DNA of 35,563 nucleotides from NCBI GenBank assembly GCA_024398995.1, contig JAKSIE010000025.1:1-35563 (forward strand), written 5' to 3'. This stretch comes from Fibrobacter sp. (lineage in GTDB: Bacteria > Fibrobacterota > Fibrobacteria > Fibrobacterales > Fibrobacteraceae). The translations under genes were made by a program, and so were the position numbers. Below the pieces are notes generated by a model. That model had not been told where the DNA came from and did not search any database. It saw nothing but the letters and a program-made list of their open reading frames with translations. Below are positions 24,709-33,427 of the stretch, piece by piece; the stretch's first letter is position 1, and each line of letters begins with the position of its first letter.

Positions 24709-25877
24709 CAGTAACCTATCACTGTTTCAAAACCCAAACCTTGGATGGTGTGTCCATGGATTCGGCCCGTGTTCTTGAAGTACTTGAGGTCGAATCGAAC
24801 TGTGAAAGGGCTGTAACGGTTGAACTGGTATCCAGCACCAAGAGCAAGCAGGGCTCCCGTAACTGTTTCGTCATGATCTTCGCCCTTGTAGTTCTTGCCG
24901 GGGAACGTTGCGTTGGAGAATCCAACTTCGCCAATGACAAAGGGGGCGTTGTTTCCTCGTGCAAAGATGGGGACTGCCAGATTCAGGCCCATGCTTGTGA
25001 TTGTCGTGTCTCTAGCGATATGGCCTTGAAAATTCAGATCTGTTCCGACCATGAAATACTTGAAATCGTACCTGGCGCCCAAAGAGATGTTGTCGCCAGC
25101 CTTGGGTCCCTTGAACCAGAGATCGACTCCGAAGGAAAATGCAATGCGGACATTTCTTCCGACGCTGTCGATGTCATCCTTTTTTTCGAAATTACTGGGG
25201 AGGTTCTGGTATTCGCTGCTGGTAGTTACATGAGTAGCGGCGGTGGGCTGGAAGTTGGATTCCTTGATGTAGATAGGATATTCTGCATCATAGAAGCTCT
25301 TGGGATTGCTGCCGGTCTTTCCGGTGCCCATGGAGTTTGCGACGCGGAAAAGAATGGGGGCCACATCTTCGGGGATGAGGGCCTTGTACTCGTCGTGCCA
25401 GATAAGTTCTTCTGTCTGGGTATCCTTCATGGCGAAGGAGAACAGCATGCCACTGCCATTTTCCTTGACGGTAATGAACAGTGCGAAAGGGCAACCCTTC
25501 CTTTGAGCGATATTGAGAATCACGGGTATAGATGCCGACTTGGTGTAGGGATGTGCCTTGTCGGCGGCTCTCAGCTTGTAACGGCCCACGTCCTTGACGT
25601 ACTTTGCGAATGTCTGGATGATGTATCTCTGGTAATCAGGATGAAGGCCTGAAGTCTTGATGTAGGGAATGAAGACCATTTCTTCGGAGTAGTCCACGCT
25701 GCCCTTGTCATCAAACATCTCTGCGAAGTATTCTTCAAGCAGTGCGCCCGGGAAGAATAGTAGAACTCGTGCTGCAGCTTCACCGATACCTGATCCTTCA
25801 TCCTTTGCAAGGGCGTTCCCTGCAGATAGGAGAAATACCAAGGAAAAAATGATACATTTAAAAAATTTAGGACACAT
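24708..25877 (-). CDS. secreted protein with C-terminal beta-barrel-like half
   Basis: 389 residues. The signal peptide ends SAGNALA-KDE. Residues ~25-200 form an alpha/beta domain of unknown type (AARVLLFFPGALLEEYFAEMF, FALFITVKENGSGMLFSF). Residues ~225-389 have the amphipathic strand pattern of an outer-membrane barrel (NVRIAFSFGVDLWF, SLGARYDFKYFMVGTDLNF, LLALGAGYQFNRYSPFTVRFDLKYF), ending in FETVIGY with an aromatic C-terminus as in true barrels. The start at 25877 follows a G-run; a TTG at 25883 is the frame limit. It is upstream of and coupled to the 169-residue secreted protein. Function unknown. Confidence 0.72.
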   Translation of the reverse strand: MCPKFFKCIIFSLVFLLSAGNALAKDEGSGIGEAAARVLLFFPGALLEEYFAEMFDDKGSVDYSEEMVFIPYIKTSGLHPDYQRYIIQTFAKYVKDVGRYKLRAADKAHPYTKSASIPVILNIAQRKGCPFALFITVKENGSGMLFSFAMKDTQTEELIWHDEYKALIPEDVAPILFRVANSMGTGKTGSNPKSFYDAEYPIYIKESNFQPTAATHVTTSSEYQNLPSNFEKKDDIDSVGRNVRIAFSFGVDLWFKGPKAGDNISLGARYDFKYFMVGTDLNFQGHIARDTTITSMGLNLAVPIFARGNNAPFVIGEVGFSNATFPGKNYKGEDHDETVTGALLALGAGYQFNRYSPFTVRFDLKYFKNTGRIHGHTIQGLGFETVIGY

Positions 25878-25925
25878 AATCAACCCCCGCTTTTTCTTAA
25901 AATAGAAAAAGTTACCGAGAAGGAA

Positions 25926-25958
25926 ATAAAAAAGGCGACCTTTTTTTTAGGCCGCCTC
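25926..25958 (-). terminator. rho-independent terminator after murJ
   Basis: Read on the minus strand: stem AGGCGGCC with GGTCGCCT around a run of eight A, followed by TTTTTTATTT. It lies 21 bp beyond the murJ stop codon; the inverse orientation also ends in T-rich DNA. Confidence 0.8.
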
Positions 25959-25978
25959 TATTCCCGAATGGAACGACT

Positions 25979-27562
25979 CTACTTTTTCAAGTGGAGTTTT
26001 CTCAGCACTTTTCCCAGCAGCTCGTTCAGGATGTCGCCGGCATCCTTGCTGCCCAGGAGCTTCTGGATCACCAAGGTGAGGCCAAGCAGAATAACGCCTG
26101 CAACGCAGCTGTAGATAACGAGAACCACCAGGTTCGTATTACGGACAAATTCACCGGTCACATGGTCCAGGCCCAGGGCTGCAAAGATCATGATGGCAAA
26201 TGCGACGAGGGCGCGGCCCATGTTCATTAGGGCTTCCTTCATGCCGTCGGTACCGTTCTTCTTGGCCCACATGAAGATCATGGAAACAACCTGAAGGATA
26301 GCGCCGGTGGCGCCGATGATAGGCACGCTCTTGATGCCCAGAGGTTCGCCCAGCAGAATGTAGGCGGGAATGGTCAGTGCGAAAATGCCGGTGTTCAACA
26401 GAGTGGGTAACCACATGCGTTCGGCAGCATAGAAGCTTCGTACCAGAACGGCTTGGAGGCAAAGGCCCAGGGACACAGGCAGGTACCAGCGCAAAATTTC
26501 GGTAATGGCCTCGGTGGTTTCGCGATGGAAGGCGCCCCGTTCAAAGAGGATTCGCACGGCAGGGAAGGAGAGGGCCCACACAGCCACAACTGCGGGAATC
26601 AAGATGCAGAACATGCGAGAAAGGCTCTTCCAGATTTTTTCGTTCAGCTGTTTGATCTGGCCTTCCTTTACCAGGCGTGCCATGTCGGGGTAGCTGGTCA
26701 CAGAAACGGAGAAACCGAACACTGCAACCAAGGTGTACATCACGCGGTAGGCGTAGTTGAGGCTGGAGATGCCGCTGGTGCCGAAACTGCTACCAAAGCT
26801 ACGGATAATGAATTCCAAGCCGAACATGGAGCCAACGCCTAGGGACATGGGAATCATCATCTTGAAGTAGCGGACAATATCGGGGTGCGTGGGTTGCATG
26901 ATCAGCTGGTACTTGACGCCACCGCGCTTGGCTCCAAAAATCTGCAGGGCGAAGAAACCGATGAAGGCGCCAACAGGCACGCCCCAGGCAAAACCTTCCA
27001 GACCGTAGTCTGCGCCGTTGTACTTGCCGAGGAGAATTCCAAGCAGGCCGCCGCCAACGATTGCCACGTTGTAAATCAAGCCGGTGAGGGAGGGAATCAG
27101 GAACTGCTTGCGTGTGTGTTGCACTGCAACGAGAATGCTTCCTACAAAGATGAAAATCTGGCCAGGTAGAATAATGCGGCCGTAGTAGGTGGCGCGTTCA
27201 ATCAATTCCGGAGTTGCCCCGCTGGTGGTGAGAAGCGTCAACAGCTCCGGCATAAAGATAAAGGCGGGCACCACAAGCACCAGCAAAATTGCGCCGAAGG
27301 TATTCAGCACGTTACTGAAGAACTTCCAGCTCTTTTCCTCGTCGCCGGCCACCTTGTAACCTGTAAAAATCGGGATAAAGATAATGCTCAAGAAGCCGGT
27401 GCTTACCACGTGATTCAAAATGTCGGGAATCATGAAAGCCAGGTCCAGGGCATTCTTTTCGAGGGAGACGCCGGCGGCGTGGGCCAAAAGCATTTCGCGG
27501 AAAATTCCCAGCACGCGGCTGAGGAGCATACTGACAGCAACAATAATGGCAGCTTTATTCAT
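25979..27562 (-). CDS. murJ: lipid II flippase MurJ (MviN)
   Basis: Inner-membrane flippase moving lipid II, the peptidoglycan precursor, to the periplasmic face; MOP superfamily. At 527 residues with about 14 hydrophobic helices it is full length. Typical family sequence is present at the N-terminus (VSMLLSRVLGIFREMLLAHAAG), then ALDLAFMIPDIL and GFLSIIFIPIFTGY. Further on are YYGRIILPGQIFIFVGSIL, AFHRETTEAITEILRWYLP and SFYAAERMWLPTLLNTG. The start ATG at 27562 has no obvious Shine-Dalgarno sequence, but alignment with the family supports it. It is single-gene, divergent from the outer-membrane protein at 27681, with a terminator behind it. Confidence 0.94.
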   Translation of the reverse strand: MNKAAIIVAVSMLLSRVLGIFREMLLAHAAGVSLEKNALDLAFMIPDILNHVVSTGFLSIIFIPIFTGYKVAGDEEKSWKFFSNVLNTFGAILLVLVVPAFIFMPELLTLLTTSGATPELIERATYYGRIILPGQIFIFVGSILVAVQHTRKQFLIPSLTGLIYNVAIVGGGLLGILLGKYNGADYGLEGFAWGVPVGAFIGFFALQIFGAKRGGVKYQLIMQPTHPDIVRYFKMMIPMSLGVGSMFGLEFIIRSFGSSFGTSGISSLNYAYRVMYTLVAVFGFSVSVTSYPDMARLVKEGQIKQLNEKIWKSLSRMFCILIPAVVAVWALSFPAVRILFERGAFHRETTEAITEILRWYLPVSLGLCLQAVLVRSFYAAERMWLPTLLNTGIFALTIPAYILLGEPLGIKSVPIIGATGAILQVVSMIFMWAKKNGTDGMKEALMNMGRALVAFAIMIFAALGLDHVTGEFVRNTNLVVLVIYSCVAGVILLGLTLVIQKLLGSKDAGDILNELLGKVLRKLHLKK

Positions 27563-27680
27563 GATGGGTTGGCAAAAAAGGTGAAATTTTGTTTCGATTT
27601 ATGTTTACCATATGTAAAATTAGAAAGATGTGGTAAAATGGGGCAGGCGCGGTACCTAAGTTGTTTGTATATTTAGGAAT

Positions 27681-28475
27681 ATGAAAAAGATTTTTGCAGT
27701 TCTTACAATCGCTCTTGCCGGTGCAGCTTTTGCACAGGAAGACTACCTCGCAGAAAGCTCTTCTGAGGAAGTTTCTGAAATCTCCGAACCGGCTGTTACC
27801 GAAGTTGAAAGTTCCAGCTCCTTTGTCGAGGAAACGTTCGTTGCCGAGTCTTCCAGCTCTACAGAAATCATCGGCGAAAATGACTACAACGATATGTTCG
27901 GTTCCGAAGGCTCCCTGAATGGCGAACAGCCGGTTGAAATGCCTACTAGAAGGTCCGAACTGGACGACGATTCCATTCCCGAACTGAAGCGTTGCAAGTA
28001 CACCTTCAGAAGCTGGGGTATCGGTATGTCCACTTGGCACAACTGGCGTAACGAAGACCACGACCGCGATTGGGACCTGGCTCTTCTGTTGCACCACGCA
28101 CGTATTTGGGAAATGACCTCCCACGGTTCCATCACCTTTATGGTGAATGCAAACTTCGGCTATGACGAAGCTTTCGAATCCCAGGGTGTTGCCGTTCTCG
28201 GTGGCCGTTACTTCTTCCTGAACGACATTTACTCTCCCTATGTTGGCGCAGGCCTTGGTCTTGGCCTTCAGTATGATGGTCACCTGTCCAAGTCAAAGAA
28301 CTTTATTGACAAGGCTGCTTTCGGTTTTGCCGGCAATTTTGAGGCAGGTATTGTTGTGTTCCGTACCACTACCACCCAGCTTGATCTTGGAATCAGCTAC
28401 AACGTTCTCTTGAACGTCTTTGCCCCGAGCCACATCTACGGCGCCTTCAACTTCTTCCTGGCTATCAATTACTAG
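27681..28475 (+). CDS. outer-membrane protein with acidic Ser-rich N-terminus
   Basis: 264 residues. The signal peptide MKKIFAVLTIALAGAAFAQ is followed by an acidic, Ser-rich stretch (~20-75, ESSSEEVSE, ESSSSF) that resembles the flexible linkers of the nearby cellulases. From ~105 a beta-barrel-like domain has alternating aromatic strands (WGIGMSTWHNW, GSITFMVNANFGY, YSPYVGAGLGLGLQY) and ends in FNFFLAINY, with a terminal aromatic as in outer-membrane barrels. AGGA lies just before the start. The stop codon region is part of a degenerate repeat that recurs at 28551-28663. Function unknown. Confidence 0.75.
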   Translation: MKKIFAVLTIALAGAAFAQEDYLAESSSEEVSEISEPAVTEVESSSSFVEETFVAESSSSTEIIGENDYNDMFGSEGSLNGEQPVEMPTRRSELDDDSIPELKRCKYTFRSWGIGMSTWHNWRNEDHDRDWDLALLLHHARIWEMTSHGSITFMVNANFGYDEAFESQGVAVLGGRYFFLNDIYSPYVGAGLGLGLQYDGHLSKSKNFIDKAAFGFAGNFEAGIVVFRTTTTQLDLGISYNVLLNVFAPSHIYGAFNFFLAINY

Positions 28476-28663
28476 CAAGGTGAGTGCCGCAGGAAAATGC
28501 TTGCATTTTCCTATGGCCGAACCGCAGCGAGTAAGCGGCGTGAAGCGCCGCCACTATTAACAAGTCGAGTGCCATTACTAGCAAGGCGAAGCAGCGCCAC
28601 TATTAGCGAGCCGAGCGCCATTACTAGCAAGGTGAAGCAGTGCCACTATTAGCAAACTGCGCG
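28467..28663. repeat. hairpins and 46-bp tandem repeat array
   Basis: Two exact-length 46-bp units (28551-28596 and 28597-28642) and a partial third (28643-28663) begin CCACTATTA. Each is made of two related ~23-bp halves with the core ATTACTAGCAAGG or ACTATTAGCAAGC. The same half-unit covers the stop codon of the preceding gene (28467-28488). In between lie two strong hairpins, AGGAAAATGC/GCATTTTCCT (28491-28512) and GCGGCG/CGCCGC (~28534-28550). No reading frame is evident across the array. Confidence 0.7.
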
Positions 28664-28674
28664 AATAAGCAATT

Positions 28675-28708
28675 AAAAAAACGACTGCGTCCAACGCAGC
28701 CGTTTTTC
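28675..28708. terminator. bidirectional rho-independent terminator
   Basis: A-run, stem CGACTGCG/CGCAGCCG (one mismatch) with a short loop, then GTTTTTC. It lies between the convergent outer-membrane protein gene and ahcY. Confidence 0.85.
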
Positions 28709-28739
28709 TCTTGTAGTGTCGCGGAACTAGCCCGCGTTT

Positions 28740-28767
28740 GTCATCCCGGCCTTGAGCCGGGATCTCC
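28740..28767. repeat. REP-like palindromic repeat, copy 2
   Basis: GTCA-TCCCGGC-CTTGA-GCCGGGA-TCTCC. This is the same framework as the element at 11037, with a compensating C/G change in both arms that keeps the stem intact. It lies 7 bp beyond the ahcY stop codon. Confidence 0.7.
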
Positions 28768-28773
28768 GTTCAA

Positions 28774-30234
28774 TTAGTAACGGTAGAAGTCCACCTTGTA
28801 CGGGCCTTCAACCTTCACGCCGATGTAGTCAGCCTGAGCCTGGGTCAAAGTGGTCAGGTGAACGCCCAGCTTTTCCAAGTGGAGGCGAGCAACCTTTTCG
28901 TCCAGGATCTTCGGCAGAGTATAGACAACGCCGGTTTCGTACTTGAGGCCTGCAACGGTTTGCTTGCCGGTAGCGTTGAACCACAGGTCGATCTGAGCGA
29001 TAGTCTGGTTGGTGAAGCTAGCGGACATCACGAAGCTGGGGTGGCCAGTAGCGCAGCCCAGGTTCAACAGACGGCCTTCAGCCAGCACCAGGATGCTGTG
29101 ACCATCGGGGAAAATCCATTCGTCGTACTGGGGCTTGATTTCGTTACGGACAATGCCCGGAATCTTCTTCAGGCCAGCCATGTCGATTTCGTTATCGAAG
29201 TGACCGATGTTACCCACGATGGCGCGATGCTTCATCTTGCTCATCTGGGCGGCAGAGATAATGCCGATGTTACCGGTGGTGGTCACGAAGATATCAGCCA
29301 TGGAAACAACTTCGTCCAGAGTCTTCACTTCGTAGCCTTCCATCACAGCCTGCAGAGCGCAGATGGGGTCCACTTCAGTAACGATCACGCGAGCGCCCTG
29401 GCCGCGGAGAGACTGGGCACAGCCCTTACCCACGTCACCGTAGCCGCAGACCACTGCGATCTTGCCGGCCATCATCACGTCAGAAGCGCGGTTGATGCCG
29501 TCGATGAGGGAGTGGCGGCAACCGTAGAGGTTGTCGAACTTGGACTTGGTCACGGAATCGTTCACGTTGATTGCCGGGAACTTCAGGCGGCCTTCCTTGG
29601 CCATCTGGTACAGGCGATGAACGCCGGTAGTAGTTTCTTCGGAAACGCCCTTCAGTGCGGCGCGAGCGCGGGTCCACTGCTGCGGATCGCGGGCATAAAT
29701 CTTGCGACAGGTTTCCAGGAACACGCCCCATTCTTCGGAGTCGGTTTCCGGGTTGAATTCAGGAACCTTGCCGGCTTCTTCGAATTCAGCACCGCAGGTC
29801 ACCAGCATGGTAGCGTCGCCACCGTCGTCCACGATCAGGTCAGCGGTCTTGCCGTCGGGCCAGACCAGAGCCTTGGCGGTGTTTTCCCAATATTCTTCCA
29901 GGGATTCGCCCTTCCATGCGAAAACAGGAACGCCCTGCGGGTTTTCCACAGTGCCCTTCTTGCCAACCACAACAGCGGCGGCAGCGTGATCCTGGGTACT
30001 GAAGATGTTGCAGCTAACCCAGCGAACATCGGCGCCCAGGTCAACCAGGGTTTCGATAAGGATTGCAGTCTGCACAGTCATGTGCAAAGAACCCATGATG
30101 CGTGCGCCAGCCAGGGGCTTCTTGCCTTCGTATTCCTTGCGGAGAGCCATAAGGCCCGGCATTTCAGTTTCGGCCAGGTCCAGTTCCTTGCGGCCCCAGG
30201 CGGCAAGGTTGATGTCTTTAACTTTGTATTCCAT
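28774..30234 (-). CDS. ahcY: adenosylhomocysteinase
   Basis: S-adenosylhomocysteine hydrolase, which splits SAH into adenosine and homocysteine and so keeps SAM-dependent methylation running; NAD is tightly bound. 486 residues, full length, including the ~40-residue insert seen in many bacterial forms ([17 protein letters not shown]). Diagnostic sequences are [52 protein letters not shown], the NAD fold [38 protein letters not shown] and the terminal KVDFYRY. The start at 30234 was chosen because GAGG lies 7 nt upstream; 14 extra in-frame codons beyond it are not conserved in character. The leader carries a GC-rich hairpin (GGGGCGGA ... TCCGC ... CCCC). Confidence 0.97.
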   Translation of the reverse strand: MEYKVKDINLAAWGRKELDLAETEMPGLMALRKEYEGKKPLAGARIMGSLHMTVQTAILIETLVDLGADVRWVSCNIFSTQDHAAAAVVVGKKGTVENPQGVPVFAWKGESLEEYWENTAKALVWPDGKTADLIVDDGGDATMLVTCGAEFEEAGKVPEFNPETDSEEWGVFLETCRKIYARDPQQWTRARAALKGVSEETTTGVHRLYQMAKEGRLKFPAINVNDSVTKSKFDNLYGCRHSLIDGINRASDVMMAGKIAVVCGYGDVGKGCAQSLRGQGARVIVTEVDPICALQAVMEGYEVKTLDEVVSMADIFVTTTGNIGIISAAQMSKMKHRAIVGNIGHFDNEIDMAGLKKIPGIVRNEIKPQYDEWIFPDGHSILVLAEGRLLNLGCATGHPSFVMSASFTNQTIAQIDLWFNATGKQTVAGLKYETGVVYTLPKILDEKVARLHLEKLGVHLTTLTQAQADYIGVKVEGPYKVDFYRY

Positions 30235-30362
30235 TGTTTCCTCGATGGGGGTGGTGCGGAACCATATCCGCCCCAAATTCTATTTATGCATAAATATAGT
30301 TAAACGCATAGCCGTTTCAAGCGGAACACCCCTCATTTTCCCTGGTTTGCATTACATGAAAA

Positions 30363-31472
30363 ATGTTATATTGCAATTCCGTGAAGAGAACGTATCGATG
30401 GATTTATTTTTTAGGGTTGATGCTCCTGTCTGCAGCAAGCGCTGTGGCCGACGAATCCGCTATCCAGACAGACCCGATTTTCGGTGAACCTTACATGGTT
30501 CGATATATCGATACCGAGCCTACCGCGAAGTTTCCCGGCTATCATGCAGCGCTAATCGAATATCCCTGGAAAGCCGACATCGTTGTTCCGGATTCGATCA
30601 AGGGTGGCGTTTACCCAAAACCTGCGCCTAAGGCCACGATTCTCTACATCCACGGTTTCAACGACTACTTCATACAGACCGAAATGGGGGCGAAGCTGGA
30701 TTCCGCCGGCTATGCCCTTTACGCCATTGACTTGCATAAGTACGGCCGCGCCTATCGCCAGGGTGAACGCGTGGGCGAGCTCCTGGACATCGCCGAGTAC
30801 TACGCCGAGCTGGATTCCGCCATCAGCATCATTACCGATCAGGGGACCAATGGTGCCGAAGTTGTTCTCATGGGGCACAGCACCGGTGGTCTCATTGCAC
30901 TCATGTATGCTGCCCACCGCGAAAAAGGACGGGGCCTATCCGCCATTGTCCTGAACAGCCCCTTCCTGGAAATGAACTACGGATTCCTGGCCCGAAAGCT
31001 TGCGCTCCCTATGCTGTCCTTGGCAGGTAAATATTTCCCTGACGCAGAAATCCCCCATGGCAACAACACGAACTACGGCGAAAGCCTTCACAAGGATTAC
31101 CGTGGCGAGTGGACCTACAGCCTGGACCTCAAGTCGCTAGGGAGCATCCCCGTAAACATGGGCTGGATCCGAGCCATTCACGAAGCCCACAAGTTTATTC
31201 AAAACGCCCCCGGTATTCAAACCCCGATTCTCGTGATGCACAGTAACTGCAGCGTAGACGAAGACGAATGGGATGAACGGTACACCCACTGCGACGGCGT
31301 TCTGAACGTGGAGCATATCAAGGAGTACGGCGCCACCCTGGGCCCCGACGTCACCGACGTAGAAATCCAGGACGGCCTCCACGACCTACTTCTTTCCAGG
31401 AAGCCAGTCCGGGACAACGCCTACAAGGTAATCTTCCAGTTCCTGGACAATAAAATCCATAAACACCGCTAA
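30363..31472 (+). CDS. secreted alpha/beta hydrolase (lysophospholipase/monoacylglycerol-lipase-like)
   Basis: 369 residues with a signal peptide (YFLGLMLLSAASAVA-DES). The alpha/beta-hydrolase core has ILYIHGFNDYF (oxyanion region, HGF at 97-99), the nucleophile elbow GHSTGG with Ser173, and a likely base His340 in QDGLHDLLLS. A lid region lies at ~195-265. The sequence style (AIDLHKYGRAYR, GHSTGGLIALMYAA) is that of the Hydrolase_4 group. Being exported, it could act as an esterase on plant polymers or on lipids. The start is uncertain: ATG at 30363, or GTG at 30381 directly before KRTYRW; neither has a good ribosome binding site. A shared terminator follows. Confidence 0.8.
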   Translation: MLYCNSVKRTYRWIYFLGLMLLSAASAVADESAIQTDPIFGEPYMVRYIDTEPTAKFPGYHAALIEYPWKADIVVPDSIKGGVYPKPAPKATILYIHGFNDYFIQTEMGAKLDSAGYALYAIDLHKYGRAYRQGERVGELLDIAEYYAELDSAISIITDQGTNGAEVVLMGHSTGGLIALMYAAHREKGRGLSAIVLNSPFLEMNYGFLARKLALPMLSLAGKYFPDAEIPHGNNTNYGESLHKDYRGEWTYSLDLKSLGSIPVNMGWIRAIHEAHKFIQNAPGIQTPILVMHSNCSVDEDEWDERYTHCDGVLNVEHIKEYGATLGPDVTDVEIQDGLHDLLLSRKPVRDNAYKVIFQFLDNKIHKHR

Positions 31473-31536
31473 TCTTTACCACGTTTTGGCAAAAGAGGTT
31501 ACCAAAAGGCCGTGTGGTCGCCTCGGCAGTGCACAG

Positions 31537-31569
31537 CAAAAAAGCCCCCGGCTTCGCCGGGAGCTTTTT
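31537..31569. terminator. bidirectional rho-independent terminator
   Basis: A-run, stem AGCCCCCGGC/GCCGGGAGCT with a TTC loop and one mismatch, then a T-run. It lies between the convergent hydrolase gene (ending 31472) and the third GH45 gene (ending 31590). Confidence 0.88.
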
Positions 31570-31589
31570 CATAGACTTTGTCAAAGATA

Positions 31590-33101
31590 TTAGAATCTGC
31601 TGGTAAGTTCGGTGGGGCACTGAACTTCGGTGGCCTTGAAGTTGGGGTTGTTGGCAACTTCATACCATTCCACCATGAACATGCAACCGGCCTTTGCATC
31701 GGCGTTTGAGATTTTGTTGCAGTAGCCTTCGACGCAGCTCTTGACCTGGGCGATATTCGCTCCCTCCTTTGCGCCGCCGCAAGTGGCGATGATACCGCCA
31801 TACCTTTCTGTGTTCTTGACTGCGCTAATGGGGTTGGAACCATCGATGCAGTCGTACAGACCGATACCGCCACCAGGAATCATGATGTCGAACTGGGTTC
31901 CGCCCACATCGCCACCGATGTTGGAGATCATGACCACCATCTTCTTGCCTGCAAGGGCGGTGGGGTCGGGTTTGTCGTGGCTGGTACCGGTAAATTCAAG
32001 AAGGAAGCACTTGCCGCAGTCGCCGTTGCTGTGAGATGCTGCATAGGCATATGCGACACCGTTAATGACGCGGGGAGACTGATCCAGGCAGGTTCCTGCG
32101 TTGCCACCGTCCTTGATATTCTTGTCGTCATAGCCACTAAAGCGATTTGTTCCGCTCTTGTCGCAGGAGTGTGCAGTTCTCGTGGGGGAGTTGTTTTTCC
32201 AACCGCAACTGGGCTTGCAGCCGTCCCAGTAACGGGATGCCCATCCGTCAGCCTTGTTCTTTCCTCCGCTTACCGGGGTAAAGGTGGGAGTTGCACCGCT
32301 CTGCTGCTGCTGAGAGCTGGAGGACTTCTGCTGTTGTTGCTGCTGGCTGCTAGAAGACTTCGCAGAGCTAGAAGACTTGGGCTGAGTCTGCTGGTTGTTG
32401 TTGCCGGAACCGCCAAAGATATTTGCGCAGTTTGCGTTGGAACCATCCCACCAGCATTCGATGGTGCAGTCGTTCTTGTAGGCGTACTTTTCGCCGTTTT
32501 TGCCAACTTGTTCGGTGAAAGGTGCAACGTTCTTGTTGGAATTCTTGTCGAAGCAAGTGCCACCCTGCTGCTGAGCGCTGGAAGCCGGCTGCTGGGCGCT
32601 AGACATCGTGCTCTGCACATTTGCAGAGGACTTGGGCTGAGTCTGCTGAGAGTTGGAAGACTTTATGGTAGTGCCAGCGCTAGACTTGGGAGGCTGCACA
32701 GTTGCAGAAGAAAAGGGGTTGGCAGCTGCGGAAGATGCCGGAGTGAGAGCGGACACAGAGGAGCTGGAAACCGGCAGAATAACGCTGGATTCCGGAACGG
32801 TGGAACCCGGTTCCAAAATGGTCAGGTTGCCGAGGTTCACGTTGTCCACAATGAACTGAGTGCCGTCAAGAGAAATGATGGCGTTCTTGTTGTCGTTCAG
32901 AATACCGAGAGTGTTGCCCTTGGAGTCGGTCACAATGCCGTTGGCGTAGATAAGCATGGTCTGGTCGGCATTAAGTACCCAGCAGTAATCGGGAGTAACG
33001 TAATCGTCGTTGCTAGGTGCCGCGGAATTTTCGTCGGAACAGTTGATCAAGGCGAGTGCTGCGCCGAGAACCAGAATGGACTTAAAAAATGGGTGTTTCA
33101 T
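31590..33101 (-). CDS. GH45 endoglucanase, multidomain lipoprotein (GH45 no. 3)
   Basis: 503 residues. The lipobox ALIN-C gives Cys21. Residues 40-97 are an unrecognised module (WVLNADQTMLIYANGIVTDS ... GILND ... DGTQFIVDNVNL), also found twice in the next gene. A Ser/Ala/Gln-rich linker follows, then a small Cys/Trp module (183-228, ending ECWWDGSNANC). A second linker contains runs of six and four Gln. The GH45 domain runs from ~285: GWASRYWDGCKPSC (Asp293, base), CGKCFLLEFTG and QFDIMIPGGGIG (Asp405, acid). There is no C-terminal extension after VQCPTELTSRF, unlike GH45 no. 1 and 2. The start at 33101 follows GAGG; the frame is open to 33158. Confidence 0.92.
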   Translation of the reverse strand: MKHPFFKSILVLGAALALINCSDENSAAPSNDDYVTPDYCWVLNADQTMLIYANGIVTDSKGNTLGILNDNKNAIISLDGTQFIVDNVNLGNLTILEPGSTVPESSVILPVSSSSVSALTPASSAAANPFSSATVQPPKSSAGTTIKSSNSQQTQPKSSANVQSTMSSAQQPASSAQQQGGTCFDKNSNKNVAPFTEQVGKNGEKYAYKNDCTIECWWDGSNANCANIFGGSGNNNQQTQPKSSSSAKSSSSQQQQQQKSSSSQQQQSGATPTFTPVSGGKNKADGWASRYWDGCKPSCGWKNNSPTRTAHSCDKSGTNRFSGYDDKNIKDGGNAGTCLDQSPRVINGVAYAYAASHSNGDCGKCFLLEFTGTSHDKPDPTALAGKKMVVMISNIGGDVGGTQFDIMIPGGGIGLYDCIDGSNPISAVKNTERYGGIIATCGGAKEGANIAQVKSCVEGYCNKISNADAKAGCMFMVEWYEVANNPNFKATEVQCPTELTSRF

Positions 33102-33246
33102 GTATGAATCCTCAAAAAAACTAACGAGACTCTCTAATGAAAGTCCTTCCAATTCCATCCGCGCCTAAAACTAGATTTTATATACAAAAAACGCATGTAA
33201 ATTTTTGTTGCATATTGAGTTACACGATGAATATCACACTTTACAA

Positions 33247-33278
33247 CAAAAAAGCCCGCCACCAAGGCGAGCTTTTAA
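33247..33278 (-). terminator. rho-independent terminator after GH45 no. 4
   Basis: On the minus strand: stem AAGCTCGCC/GGCGGGCTT with a short loop, followed by TTTTTTG. It separates the two minus-strand GH45 genes, which are therefore probably transcribed separately. Confidence 0.75.
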
Positions 33279-33297
33279 AACTAAGTCGTTCTGACGA

Positions 33298-33427
33298 GGG
33301 GAGTTCGAGGGGTGGCCCCTCGCGTTGCAAAAAAATCTGCGTCAGGGGGTTTTAGGGGGTTCCCCTATGCCGGAAATTTTGCAAGGCAAAATTCCGGAGG
33401 GGAGTTCGAGGGGTGAAACCCCTCGCG
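33298..33427. repeat. pair of direct repeats framing a palindrome
   Basis: GGGGAGTTCGAGGGGTG followed by CCCCTCGCGT occurs at ~33299-33326 and again at ~33400-33427; each copy is itself an inverted repeat (CGAGGGG/CCCCTCG). Between them lie GGGGGTTTTAGGGGGTTCCCC and a near-perfect palindrome CCGGAAATTTTGC/GCAAAATTCCGG (33370-33397). Confidence 0.7.

Noticed and set aside
28858..30303. 481-residue plus-strand frame opposite ahcY
   Set aside because: Antisense shadow of a highly conserved enzyme; the product is His/Val/Ala-rich without a recognisable domain.
30235..30362. SAH riboswitch upstream of ahcY
   Set aside because: A GC-rich hairpin is present in the leader, but I could not find the conserved SAH-aptamer core sequences, so no riboswitch is called.
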